Assembly (NCBI GenBank): GCA_027068615.1
Contig: JAMOQV010000139.1
Location: forward strand, 1-10,466
Direction of reading: 5' to 3'
Origin: Helicobacteraceae bacterium
Lineage (GTDB): Bacteria; Campylobacterota; Campylobacteria; Campylobacterales; Sulfurimonadaceae
Length of the DNA stretch: 10,466 bases
Both the position numbers and the translations under genes were made by a program. Shown here piece after piece: positions 1 to 6,899 of this stretch. A model generated the notes under the pieces. That model saw only the letters and a program-made list of their open reading frames with translations. It was not told the DNA's origin and ran no database searches. Position 1 is the first letter of the stretch; each line of letters starts with the position of its first letter.

Positions 1-5
1 TTAAA

Positions 6-257
6 ATGCAAGTATCTTTAAATATACAAGATGATTTATATCAACAACTTGTAAGTTGTGGTATAGATATACAAAATGAAGCGATAAAAACTTTTAAAAA
101 GATTGTAGAAACAAAACCAGCTAAATCAAAAGAGTTTTTAGAAAATCAGACATATTTTCAAAATATACTTGATGATATAGAGAATGGGGATGTTGAGTTA
201 GTACCTTTTGAAGATGGTTTAGAAGATTTAGATAACTTTATAGATAATGTAAAATGA
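6..257 (+). CDS. putative antitoxin of a RelE/ParE-type toxin-antitoxin pair
   Basis: This is an 83-residue acidic protein encoded directly upstream of a RelE/ParE-family toxin. Its stop overlaps the toxin start (ATGA, bases 254-257), the usual antitoxin-first order with translational coupling. Residues 2-13 could form a beta strand and residues 23-35 a helix, as in small ribbon-helix-helix-like antitoxins, but no DNA-binding motif is certain. The C-terminal third (about 44-81) is rich in Asp and Glu and would suit wrapping around a basic toxin. Only five bases precede the start in this window, so the promoter, any operator and a possible longer N-terminus cannot be judged. The antitoxin role is inferred mainly from position and size; the sequence itself was not recognised as a named family. 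Confidence 0.7.
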   Translation: MQVSLNIQDDLYQQLVSCGIDIQNEAIKTFKKIVETKPAKSKEFLENQTYFQNILDDIENGDVELVPFEDGLEDLDNFIDNVK

Positions 258-535
258 AGATTTTAAAAAGTAATAAATTTAACGATGAATTAAAAAATAT
301 TTTATATTTTATAGCATTAGATAGTAAAAGTAGAGCTAAAATATTTAAAAATAATCTTCTTAAAAGTATAAATGATTTAATTTTTATGCCATACAAATGT
401 AGAAAATCAATCTATTTTAATAACGAAGATATAAGAGATTTAATCTTTAAAGGCTATACGGTTGTTTATAAAATAGACACAGATAAAAATAGTATCATCA
501 TTTTAGGTATCAAAAAATATAAAGAAAAATTTTAA
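254..535 (+). CDS. RelE/ParE family toxin
   Basis: This 93-residue basic protein has the length and layout of RelE/ParE-fold toxins: an N-terminal strand, two helices (about residues 7-44), then a beta sheet. The later part is typical of the family: a Pro-Tyr-Lys-Cys-Arg-Lys-Ser-Ile stretch (46-53), an Ile-Arg-Asp-Leu-Ile stretch (60-64), then Gly-Tyr-Thr-Val-Val-Tyr-Lys-Ile-Asp (67-75) and a final Ile-Ile-Ile-Leu-Gly-Ile strand. Family members either cut mRNA on the ribosome (RelE) or poison DNA gyrase (ParE); the sequence does not say which applies here. It overlaps its upstream partner by four bases. The reading frame is intact, so the toxin is probably functional and held by the antitoxin. 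Confidence is high for the family and low for the target. Confidence 0.8.
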   Translation: MKILKSNKFNDELKNILYFIALDSKSRAKIFKNNLLKSINDLIFMPYKCRKSIYFNNEDIRDLIFKGYTVVYKIDTDKNSIIILGIKKYKEKF

Positions 536-546
536 CTAGGTATAAA

Positions 547-1326
547 ATGCAACTAAACCAAATCTACAACGACGATTGTCTAAAAATCTTAAATGATACA
601 TCAAAGATAAAAAAAGAGAGTATCCAGCTTATCTTTGCAGACCCACCTTATAACCTCTCTGGCAATGGACTAAAATCAACTGGTAGTAAAACTGGTGGTG
701 ATTTTTCTATGGTTAATGAGGATTGGGACAAGATGGAAGAGAGTGAGTTTATCACTTTTACAAATGAATGGATAGCATCATCTAAAGAGGTTTTAAAACC
801 AAATGGCTCTATCTTTATAGCTTGTTCTTACCATAATATGGGTGAGTCTATAATGGGCTTAAAACTAAATGGTTTTGAGATAAAAAACATCATAACTTGG
901 AATAAATCAAATGCGATGCCAAACCTTACTCGTAGAGTTCTAACCCATACTACTGAGTTTGTTATCTGGGCAGTTAAGGGTAAAGGTTGGATTTTTAACT
1001 ATGATGTTTTAAAAGAGTTAAATCCTGAAAAGAAAAAAGATGGAACTTCTAAACAGATGAGAGATATTTGGACGATGCCACTTTGTCAAGGTAAAGAAAG
1101 ACTTCGTGATGCAGATGGTAAAAAAGCACTTCACCCAACTCAAAAACCAGAAGAGTTACTAAAGAGAATTATCCTTGGTTTTTCAAATGAGGGTGATGTT
1201 ATACTTGACCCATTTGGTGGAAGTGGTACAACACCTTATGTAGCTAAAAAATATAACAGAAATTTTATAGCCATAGAGAGGGAAAAAAAATACTCAGATG
1301 CTATAAAGACAAGAGTATTTGGATAA
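547..1326 (+). CDS. DNA methyltransferase, beta-class DPPY type, without a restriction partner
   Basis: This 259-residue protein is an S-adenosylmethionine-dependent DNA amino-methyltransferase. The catalytic motif IV, Asp-Pro-Pro-Tyr, is at residues 32-35 and the AdoMet-binding motif I, Asp-Pro-Phe-Gly-Gly-Ser-Gly-Thr-Thr, is at 221-229. The order IV then I marks the beta class, and DPPY usually means adenine-N6. The His-Pro-Thr-Gln-Lys-Pro box (196-201) is also typical. From memory, the overall pattern, including the Ile-Thr-Trp-Asn-Lys segment near 116-120 and the Thr-His-Thr-Thr-Glu segment near 133-137, resembles M.DpnA, a GATC enzyme that can act on single-stranded DNA, and less closely YhdJ. 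No endonuclase gene lies beside it, so it appears solitary. It starts 11 bases after the toxin gene. The specificity is an inference; the enzyme class is clear. Confidence 0.92.
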   Translation: MQLNQIYNDDCLKILNDTSKIKKESIQLIFADPPYNLSGNGLKSTGSKTGGDFSMVNEDWDKMEESEFITFTNEWIASSKEVLKPNGSIFIACSYHNMGESIMGLKLNGFEIKNIITWNKSNAMPNLTRRVLTHTTEFVIWAVKGKGWIFNYDVLKELNPEKKKDGTSKQMRDIWTMPLCQGKERLRDADGKKALHPTQKPEELLKRIILGFSNEGDVILDPFGGSGTTPYVAKKYNRNFIAIEREKKYSDAIKTRVFG

Positions 1327-1335
1327 AATACATCT

Positions 1336-2025
1336 ATGAAAATAGACAATTTACATATAAAACTAAAAGATAAAACTTTAGTAGATATAGGGTTTGAGAT
1401 AAAAAATTCACTTGCACTTGTTGGACAAAGTGGAAGTGGGAAAAGCCTTACTCTAAAAGCACTTCTTAAAATGTTACCTCAAGAGATGGTATGTGAGTTA
1501 AAAATAAAATCAGATTTTTCACTTATAGCAGGAGATACTATATCTTTTGTACCTCAAAACCCTTTTACAGCACTATCTCCACTTACAAAGATAAAAAAAC
1601 AGTTTTTTGTAGATGATAAAAGGATAGATGAGCTTTTTCATCAAGTGGGATTAGATGTAAAACTAAAAGATAGATTTGCTTTAGAGTTATCTGGTGGACA
1701 ACTTCAAAGAGTAGTTATAGCTATGGCACTTGAAAACAGTCCTAAACTTATAATGCTAGATGAGCCAACAACAGCACTTGATCCACAAACAAAAGAGATG
1801 ATACTAAAACTACTAAAAAATCTTCAACAAAAATATAATTTTAAAATCCTTTTTGTAACTCACGATATAGACTCAGCTAAAAGTTTATGTGAAGATATTT
1901 GCATCATAAAAGATGGAAAAGTAGTAGAATCTGGTAAAATGTCAGAAGTTATAAAAGATGCTAAAGATGATTATACAAAAACATTGATAGAATCAAATTT
2001 TGCAAATAGGGAATTTAGACAATAA
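1336..2025 (+). CDS. ABC transporter ATP-binding protein, oligopeptide/nickel type
   Basis: This 229-residue nucleotide-binding subunit has every ABC motif: Walker A Gly-Gln-Ser-Gly-Ser-Gly-Lys-Ser at 30-37, Q-loop Gln74, signature Leu-Ser-Gly-Gly-Gln at 118-122, Walker B ending in Asp142-Glu143, and switch His176. The Pro-Gln-Asn-Pro-Phe-Thr-Ala-Leu-Ser-Pro stretch after the Q-loop is characteristic of the DppD/OppD/NikD group. It is shorter than the usual 300 or more residues of peptide-transporter ATPases because the C-terminal oligopeptide domain is absent, which is closer to NikD/NikE length. No permease or binding-protein gene is in the window, so the substrate is unknown. Its TAA shares a base with the ATG of the next gene (TAATG at 2023-2027), which suggests coupled translation with the penicillin-binding protein. 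Nine bases separate it from the methyltransferase gene. Confidence 0.9.
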   Translation: MKIDNLHIKLKDKTLVDIGFEIKNSLALVGQSGSGKSLTLKALLKMLPQEMVCELKIKSDFSLIAGDTISFVPQNPFTALSPLTKIKKQFFVDDKRIDELFHQVGLDVKLKDRFALELSGGQLQRVVIAMALENSPKLIMLDEPTTALDPQTKEMILKLLKNLQQKYNFKILFVTHDIDSAKSLCEDICIIKDGKVVESGKMSEVIKDAKDDYTKTLIESNFANREFRQ

Positions 2026-4022
2026 TGAAGATACTTAAGAAGATATTTTTTACAATTTTAATACTTGGTTTTTTAACACCTTTTGTAGTTCTTGGATACT
2101 ATGTGACTCAAGTTAAGTATGATATATCTTCTTTAGTTGATTATAAACCTGAACTCTCTACTAAGATATATGATACAAATGGTGAAAAAATAGCTACTAT
2201 TTTTGGTAAAAAACATAGATATTATGCAACTTTCAATGAAATACCACCTCGTGCTATAGAAGCACTTGTAGCTATAGAAGATACAACTTTTTTTGAACAT
2301 CCTGGGATAAATATAGATGCAATTTTTCGTGCAGCGATAAAAGTTATAAAAGCTGGTAGTGCAGTTGAGGGTGCTAGTACCATAACTCAGCAACTTGTAA
2401 AAAATAAACTTTTAACAAGAGAGAAAAAATTATCTCGTAAGATAAAAGAAGCTATCTATGCTATAAAACTAGAACAGGTTTTAACAAAAGAACAAATTCT
2501 TGAGAGATACTTAAATGAGATATATTTAGGACATGGTTATTATGGTATAAAAACAGCAGCTGATGGTTATTTTCATAAAAAATTAAATGATTTAACTTTA
2601 AAAGAGATAGCTATACTTGTTGGTCTTCCAAAAGCTCCTAGCACTTATGCCCCAACTAGAAACTATGAGATATCTATGGGAAGGGCTAATCGTGTATTAT
2701 CGAGAATGTATGTTCTTGGTTGGATAAATGATGAACAATACAATTCGGCTGTTAATGAAAATCCAAAAGTTTATAACGATACATTGACACAAAATAAAGC
2801 ACCATTTATTGTTGATGAAGTTATGCGTCGTATGAGAGCTATGGGTATAAAAGATATCAAAACAGGTGGTTATGAGATATATACGACTATAGATTTAAGG
2901 CTTCAAAAAGTTGCAATAAAATCACTTAAATATGCTTATGATTTATCATTGAAAAGAGCTGAAAAATATAAAGCATATGAATTACAAAAATTAAAACGAG
3001 ATCCATCATTTGAACTCTCTGATGTAAATACAACACTTTTAAATGGTGCTATGGTTAGTGTTAAAGCAAAAACTGGAGAGATTTTAGCACTTGTTGGAAG
3101 TGTTGATTATAAAAAAAGTTCATACAATCGTGCTACTCAAGGTAGAAGACAACCTGGAAGTGCATTTAAACCTTTTATATATCAGGTTGCGATAGATTTA
3201 GGATACAGTGGTGCAACAAAACTTATAGATATAGCAAAAACTTATAACTATGAAAAAGATGGTAAAGATATGAAGTGGCAACCTAAAAACTATGAAAAAG
3301 ATTATAAAGGGCTTATAACATTAAGAGAAGCACTTGTTCACTCAAGAAATCTAGCTACGATAAATCTTGTAAACGATATAGGGCTAAATCAACTTTTAAA
3401 AGAGTTAAAAAAGTTTGGTATAAAAAATCTACCTCATGATTTATCTATATCTTTAGGAACTATATCCCTATCACCTCTACAGTTAGCACAGTATTATAGT
3501 TCTTTTGCAAATTCTGGTATTCAAATAGAACCATATCTTATAAAGTATATAAAGCAAAATGAAAATGTTATATATGAACATAAATTAAAAACTAGATTTA
3601 TAACTCAACCAACTCAAGCATATATTATGACAACTATACTTGAAGATGTTGTAAAAAGGGGAACAGGTAGAAAAGCTAGAGCTAAAGGTATAGAATTAGC
3701 TGGAAAAACTGGTACAACAAATAACAATATAGATGGATGGTTTGCTGGTTATTCTCCAACTATCCAAACTGTAGTATGGTTTGGAAATGATGATAATACT
3801 CCTATGTATAAAAGTGAAACAGGTGGTAGGATAGCTGGTCCAGCATTTAGTAAGTATTATACAAATGTTTTAAAACTATATCCTCAAATTCAAAGAGAGT
3901 TTCAACAACCAAAAGGCATCATTGAAGTTGATGTAGATGGTAAAAAAGAATATTTTAGTCATATATCAAAACCTCCTAGAACAGAGAAGGAATTAGACCC
4001 AGAAGCTGAATTACTTTGGTAA
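2025..4022 (+). CDS. pbpA: class A penicillin-binding protein 1A (glycosyltransferase/transpeptidase)
   Basis: This 665-residue bifunctional enzyme polymerises lipid II into glycan strands and cross-links the peptides in the periplasm. A single N-terminal membrane anchor spans about residues 7-27. The GT51 glycosyltransferase domain follows: catalytic Glu85 in Glu-Asp-Thr-Thr-Phe-Phe-Glu-His-Pro-Gly, then Gly-Ala-Ser-Thr-Ile-Thr-Gln-Gln-Leu (116-124) and Ile-Leu-Glu-Arg-Tyr-Leu-Asn (158-164). The transpeptidase domain has the nucleophile Ser379 in Ser-Ala-Phe-Lys (379-382), Ser440-Arg-Asn442, and Lys-Thr-Gly at 561-563. Length and motif spacing are normal for PBP1A of Campylobacterota. The start overlaps the upstream ABC gene by one base. 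The 3' end overlaps the convergent agmatine deiminase gene by 12 bases. The symbol varies between genomes (mrcA, pbpA or ponA are also used). Confidence 0.95.
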   Translation: MKILKKIFFTILILGFLTPFVVLGYYVTQVKYDISSLVDYKPELSTKIYDTNGEKIATIFGKKHRYYATFNEIPPRAIEALVAIEDTTFFEHPGINIDAIFRAAIKVIKAGSAVEGASTITQQLVKNKLLTREKKLSRKIKEAIYAIKLEQVLTKEQILERYLNEIYLGHGYYGIKTAADGYFHKKLNDLTLKEIAILVGLPKAPSTYAPTRNYEISMGRANRVLSRMYVLGWINDEQYNSAVNENPKVYNDTLTQNKAPFIVDEVMRRMRAMGIKDIKTGGYEIYTTIDLRLQKVAIKSLKYAYDLSLKRAEKYKAYELQKLKRDPSFELSDVNTTLLNGAMVSVKAKTGEILALVGSVDYKKSSYNRATQGRRQPGSAFKPFIYQVAIDLGYSGATKLIDIAKTYNYEKDGKDMKWQPKNYEKDYKGLITLREALVHSRNLATINLVNDIGLNQLLKELKKFGIKNLPHDLSISLGTISLSPLQLAQYYSSFANSGIQIEPYLIKYIKQNENVIYEHKLKTRFITQPTQAYIMTTILEDVVKRGTGRKARAKGIELAGKTGTTNNNIDGWFAGYSPTIQTVVWFGNDDNTPMYKSETGGRIAGPAFSKYYTNVLKLYPQIQREFQQPKGIIEVDVDGKKEYFSHISKPPRTEKELDPEAELLW

Positions 4023-4988
4023 AGTAAAGTTCATAGTAACACAGTGAAGTGAACCATGTTGTTTTATAAGGGTTGAGCAGTCTATTTCAACTATATCCCT
4101 ATCTTTAAAAGTTTTTTCAAATATAGATAAAGCTTCTTTATCTTGTTTTACCCCATAGATAGGAACTAAAACAGCATTATTTACAAACAAAAAGTTTGCA
4201 TAAGTAGCAGGTAGTCTCTCATCTTCAAAATACACAGCATCACACATAGGAAGAGGTATAAGTTTAAAATCATACTCAAAAGCATATCTTTTTAATTCAT
4301 CTTCCATCAGTTTTAACTCTTTGTAGTGTTCATCACTTTTATCTAAACATTGAACATACATTATAGTTTTTTTATCTATAAATCTAGCTAAAGTATCTAT
4401 ATGTGAATCTGTATCATCTCCAGCTAAATAACCATAGTTTAGATATAAAATATCCTTTGCACCGAAAAATGATTTTAGTTTTTTTGTTATATCATCTTTT
4501 GTTAGATTTTTATTTCTATTTTTATTTAACATACATTTAGAGGTAGTTAAAATAATTCCATCTCCATTGCTTTCAATCCCACCACCTTCTAAAATAAAAT
4601 CACATCTTATAGCTTGTGGATTTAAAAAAGAGGTCATAGCATCATCTTTTTTAGCTTCAAACTTACCACCCCAACCAGTAAATCTAAAATCTAACATCTT
4701 GATACCATCTTCCTCTTCTACACATAAAGCTGAACAGTCTCTAGCCCAAGTATCATCTGTTTTATACTCAACAAATTCTAAGTTATCATCTGTATCAAAA
4801 TAACTCTTTACCTCTTTAACATTAGCACAAACCACTAAACATTTTTGATACTTTATAATTGCATTTATAATGTTTATAAAACATTTTTTTGCTTCATCTA
4901 GGTAAGAAACCCAGTCAGTATCTTTATGTGGAAATATAATTTGTGTATAAGTTTGCTTTTCAAACTCTGCTATAAGTCTTTTTTTCAT
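4011..4988 (-). CDS. aguA: agmatine deiminase
   Basis: This 325-residue protein belongs to the agmatine deiminase/peptidyl-arginine deiminase family, which hydrolyses agmatine to N-carbamoylputrescine and ammonia in the cytoplasm. That is the route to putrescine and spermidine used by many Campylobacterota. The family motifs are present in order: Trp-Ala-Arg-Asp (81-84), Glu-Gly-Gly-Gly (134-137), Gly-Asp-Asp-Thr-Asp-Ser-His-Ile-Asp (190-198, catalytic His196), and the C-terminal His-Gly-Ser-Leu-His-Cys-Val-Thr with nucleophile Cys316. The residues around Trp-Ala-Arg-Asp and the active-site cysteine differ from the commonest forms (Gly-Pro after the Arg-Asp; Ile-Thr-Gln-Gln after the Cys), so a related guanidine substrate cannot be excluded. 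A purine-rich AGGGAAAAAGA lies just upstream of the start on the minus strand. The next enzyme, N-carbamoylputrescine amidase, is not in the window. Confidence 0.9.
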   Translation of the reverse strand: MKKRLIAEFEKQTYTQIIFPHKDTDWVSYLDEAKKCFINIINAIIKYQKCLVVCANVKEVKSYFDTDDNLEFVEYKTDDTWARDCSALCVEEEDGIKMLDFRFTGWGGKFEAKKDDAMTSFLNPQAIRCDFILEGGGIESNGDGIILTTSKCMLNKNRNKNLTKDDITKKLKSFFGAKDILYLNYGYLAGDDTDSHIDTLARFIDKKTIMYVQCLDKSDEHYKELKLMEDELKRYAFEYDFKLIPLPMCDAVYFEDERLPATYANFLFVNNAVLVPIYGVKQDKEALSIFEKTFKDRDIVEIDCSTLIKQHGSLHCVTMNFTLPK

Positions 4989-4998
4989 TCTTTTTCCC

Positions 4999-5004
4999 TA
5001 TAAT
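4999..5004 (+). promoter_or_regulatory. possible -10 element in the aguA/alr divergent gap
   Basis: A perfect TATAAT lies in the 21-base gap (4989-5009) between the divergent aguA and alr starts. If it is used, transcription would begin at about 5011, on the alr ATG, giving a leaderless mRNA. No clear -35 is seen, but Campylobacterota sigma-70 promoters often lack one. A second TATAAT at 5018-5023 inside the alr coding region warns that such hexamers arise by chance in AT-rich DNA. Confidence 0.3.
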
Positions 5005-5009
5005 GTCGT

Positions 5010-6011
5010 ATGGCTTATATAATTTTAAATAAAAATAATTTCTTTAATAATCTCGATATTATCTCAAAACGCACCAAAAGTAAAGATAAAATAGCACTTG
5101 TTTTAAAAGATAATGCTTATGGGCATGGGTTAGTTGAAGTAGCTAAGATGGCACAAGAGTATGGCATCAAAAAAGCTATAGTCAGATGTCAAGTTGAAGC
5201 AGATATGGTAAAAGAGTATTTTGAATATATTTTGGTTTTAAATGAAATTCCAAAATCTTCAAGTGATAAGATAAGATATACTATAAATGATATAAAAAAT
5301 ATTGATAAATTTCCAGTAGGTACAAAAGTAGAATTAAAAGTAGATACAGGGATGCATAGAAATGGTATAGATAAACAAAATATAAAAGAAGCCATATCTA
5401 AAGTTCAAGAGTATGGTTTGATTTTAGAAGCTGTTTTTACACATCATAGAAGTGCTGATGAGCTTACAAGTGAATGGTTTTGGCAAAATGAAAATTTTAA
5501 AAAGATAAAAAAAGAGTTAGCTTATATGAAGCATTTAAAATTTCATTCGGCAAATTCAGCTTCACTTTTTCGTACAAATAGTTTTGATGAGGATATGGCT
5601 AGAGTTGGTATAGCTGCATATGGATGTATGGATAGTTTTAATAAAAATGGATTAAAACCTATACTCTCATTATATGCTGTTAAAAACTCAACAATGTATT
5701 TAAAAAAGGGATATAAAATAGGCTATGGTGGAAGTTTTGAGTTAGAAGATGATGCTATTGTTTCAAATTATGATATCGGTTACGGTGATGGTTTTTTAAG
5801 AGTATGTTCAAATAACTATACAACACCAAATGGTGAAAAACTTGTAGGTAGAATATCTATGGATAATTCATCATTTTTAAGTGATAAAGAGCATCTTTTA
5901 ATTTTTGATGATGCTAGTAAATTAGCAAAAAGTGCAAATACCATAAGTTATGAAGTTTTAACATCTATAAAACCATATATAAAAAGATATATTTCAGAAG
6001 ATAAAATATAA
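5010..6011 (+). CDS. alr: alanine racemase
   Basis: This 333-residue pyridoxal-phosphate enzyme interconverts L- and D-alanine, supplying D-alanine for peptidoglycan. The cofactor lysine is Lys33 in Leu-Lys-Asp-Asn-Ala-Tyr-Gly-His-Gly (32-40). The Lys-Val-Asp-Thr-Gly-Met-His-Arg-Asn-Gly motif is at 110-119, Arg-Val-Gly-Ile-Ala-Ala-Tyr-Gly at 198-205, and the second catalytic base is likely Tyr239 in Ile-Gly-Tyr-Gly. Gly-Tyr-Gly-Asp-Gly (257-261) and Ser-Met-Asp (283-285) mark the C-terminal beta domain. It is somewhat shorter than the common 360-380 residues, mostly at the C-terminus, as in some other Campylobacterota. The start is set by the normal distance to the cofactor lysine, although no Shine-Dalgarno site precedes it. 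It sits one gene from the PBP1A gene, a sensible cell-wall neighbourhood, and 15 bases before the next gene, probably in one transcript. Confidence 0.93.
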   Translation: MAYIILNKNNFFNNLDIISKRTKSKDKIALVLKDNAYGHGLVEVAKMAQEYGIKKAIVRCQVEADMVKEYFEYILVLNEIPKSSSDKIRYTINDIKNIDKFPVGTKVELKVDTGMHRNGIDKQNIKEAISKVQEYGLILEAVFTHHRSADELTSEWFWQNENFKKIKKELAYMKHLKFHSANSASLFRTNSFDEDMARVGIAAYGCMDSFNKNGLKPILSLYAVKNSTMYLKKGYKIGYGGSFELEDDAIVSNYDIGYGDGFLRVCSNNYTTPNGEKLVGRISMDNSSFLSDKEHLLIFDDASKLAKSANTISYEVLTSIKPYIKRYISEDKI

Positions 6012-6026
6012 AAGTATTGGATTAAA

Positions 6027-6704
6027 ATGGCTTCTTTTGAACAACATGTAAATGGTGCAGTTATTGCAACTGGTGCTATGATAGTTCCACTTCATAGTGC
6101 TTCTATCATAGATGCAAAACAATCTTTGATAGTTCTTGCATTGGGACTTATTGGTGGTGTTTTACCAGATTTGGATTCTGATAATTCTAAACCTATACAA
6201 ATTGTTTTTAAGATTATATCTATATTTTTTCCATTAATTATTATACTGGCTATACCTAATGATTTGTCATTATTTTATCTTGTTGTATATTGGCTTATGG
6301 CTACTTTTATTCTTCGTTTGACATTGTTTCAACTTTTTATCAGTTTTACAAGACATAGAGGTATATTCCATTCTATACCTATGGGTGTAGTTTTTGCTCA
6401 ACTTACACTTCTTTTATTTTATAAAATTTTTAATTTTGATATAGTTTTTTCTACTATTGCTGGTATTTTTTTACTTTTTGGATTTTTAATCCATCTTTTA
6501 CTTGATGAATTTGTAAGTATAAATGTTTTAGGTGTTAGGATGAAAAAGTCATTTGGTACAGCTTTTAAACTTTATGATAGAGATAATTTTATAGGCACAT
6601 TATTATTATATCTACTTATAATCCTTTTTTTCTTTTTTATCCCTTTAGAGTTAAATATTTTTACAGATATTTATGAAGTTATAAGAAAAATAAAGCTTTT
6701 TTAA
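6027..6704 (+). CDS. DUF457/YdjM-like membrane metal-dependent hydrolase
   Basis: This 225-residue inner-membrane protein matches the family labelled LexA-binding, inner membrane-bound putative hydrolase (DUF457, YdjM-like). The conserved polar residues expected to bind metal are present: His7 near the N-terminus, Pro-Asp-Leu-Asp-Ser-Asp (47-52), Thr-Arg-His-Arg-Gly-Ile-Phe-His-Ser (108-116), and His-Leu-Leu-Leu-Asp-Glu (156-161). Hydrophobic segments lie at about 31-46, 58-77, 82-106, 117-133, 138-155 and 188-206. The substrate of this family is not established; some relatives are linked to membrane lipids or to the DNA-damage response, and nothing here decides between these. It follows alr by 15 bases and may be co-transcribed with it. 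It is the last gene before a 195-base gap. Confidence 0.85.
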   Translation: MASFEQHVNGAVIATGAMIVPLHSASIIDAKQSLIVLALGLIGGVLPDLDSDNSKPIQIVFKIISIFFPLIIILAIPNDLSLFYLVVYWLMATFILRLTLFQLFISFTRHRGIFHSIPMGVVFAQLTLLLFYKIFNFDIVFSTIAGIFLLFGFLIHLLLDEFVSINVLGVRMKKSFGTAFKLYDRDNFIGTLLLYLLIILFFFFIPLELNIFTDIYEVIRKIKLF

Positions 6705-6828
6705 GCTGTTTATGATAGCTAGATTTCATTTTTACACACTTGTTATTTTTTTACTGATTTTATGTAGCAAGTTGTAACATTTTTTTTCACTTAATTCTCT
6801 ATATATCTTTTTTTAATACTCTTTTTGA

Positions 6829-6834
6829 TATAGT
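6829..6834 (+). promoter_or_regulatory. likely -10 element of the nuo operon promoter
   Basis: TATAGT lies 65 bases before the nuoA start and is preceded by T-runs at 6808-6814 and 6822-6826. The expected transcription start is near 6841, giving a leader of about 60 bases. This is the best match in the gap, but there is no clear -35 element and it was picked by eye. Confidence 0.45.
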
Positions 6835-6845
6835 GCAAGTAACTG

Positions 6846-6879
6846 TTTTTTCTTTTACCTTATGGTGAGGGAGAAAAAA
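6846..6879 (+). other. imperfect hairpin in the nuo leader
   Basis: Bases 6846-6859 can pair with 6864-6879 around a TTAT loop. There are 14 pairs, three of them G-U, with a two-base GA bulge (6867-6868). It ends about 12 bases before the ribosome site of nuoA. The outer part is only T-A pairs, so stability is modest. It could act as an mRNA stabiliser or a weak attenuator, or have no role. Confidence 0.35.
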
Positions 6880-6899
6880 AATTGAAAAGGTAGGATTAT

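Larger units (their letters stand above)
6705..6899 (+). promoter_or_regulatory. intergenic region upstream of the nuo operon
   Basis: This 195-base gene-free stretch is T-rich on the plus strand. It contains a weak inverted repeat (6738-6745 with 6765-6772, eight pairs including one G-U), a likely promoter at 6829-6834, a leader hairpin at 6846-6879 and a ribosome site at 6891-6895. No convincing intrinsic terminator for the preceding gene was found. T-tracts occur at about every ten bases before the promoter, which fits Campylobacterota promoters that use phased AT-tracts in place of a -35 box. Confidence 0.6.

Noticed and set aside
541..546. TATAAA immediately before the methyltransferase start as a promoter
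   Set aside because: It would place the transcription start inside the coding region, and A-rich stretches before start codons are common in this window.
2133..2393. Minus-strand open frame of 86 codons opposite the PBP1A glycosyltransferase domain
   Set aside because: It is antisense to catalytic motifs, with a Cys, Tyr and Phe-rich composition and no start signal.
4567..4803. Plus-strand open frame of 78 codons inside aguA
   Set aside because: It lies opposite conserved agmatine deiminase motifs, and its Ser-rich composition is typical of an antisense shadow.
6694..6707. Possible terminator AGCTT-TTTT-AAGCT at the end of the DUF457 gene
   Set aside because: The stem is only five base pairs with few G-C pairs, overlaps the stop codon and lacks a following T-tract at the right place.
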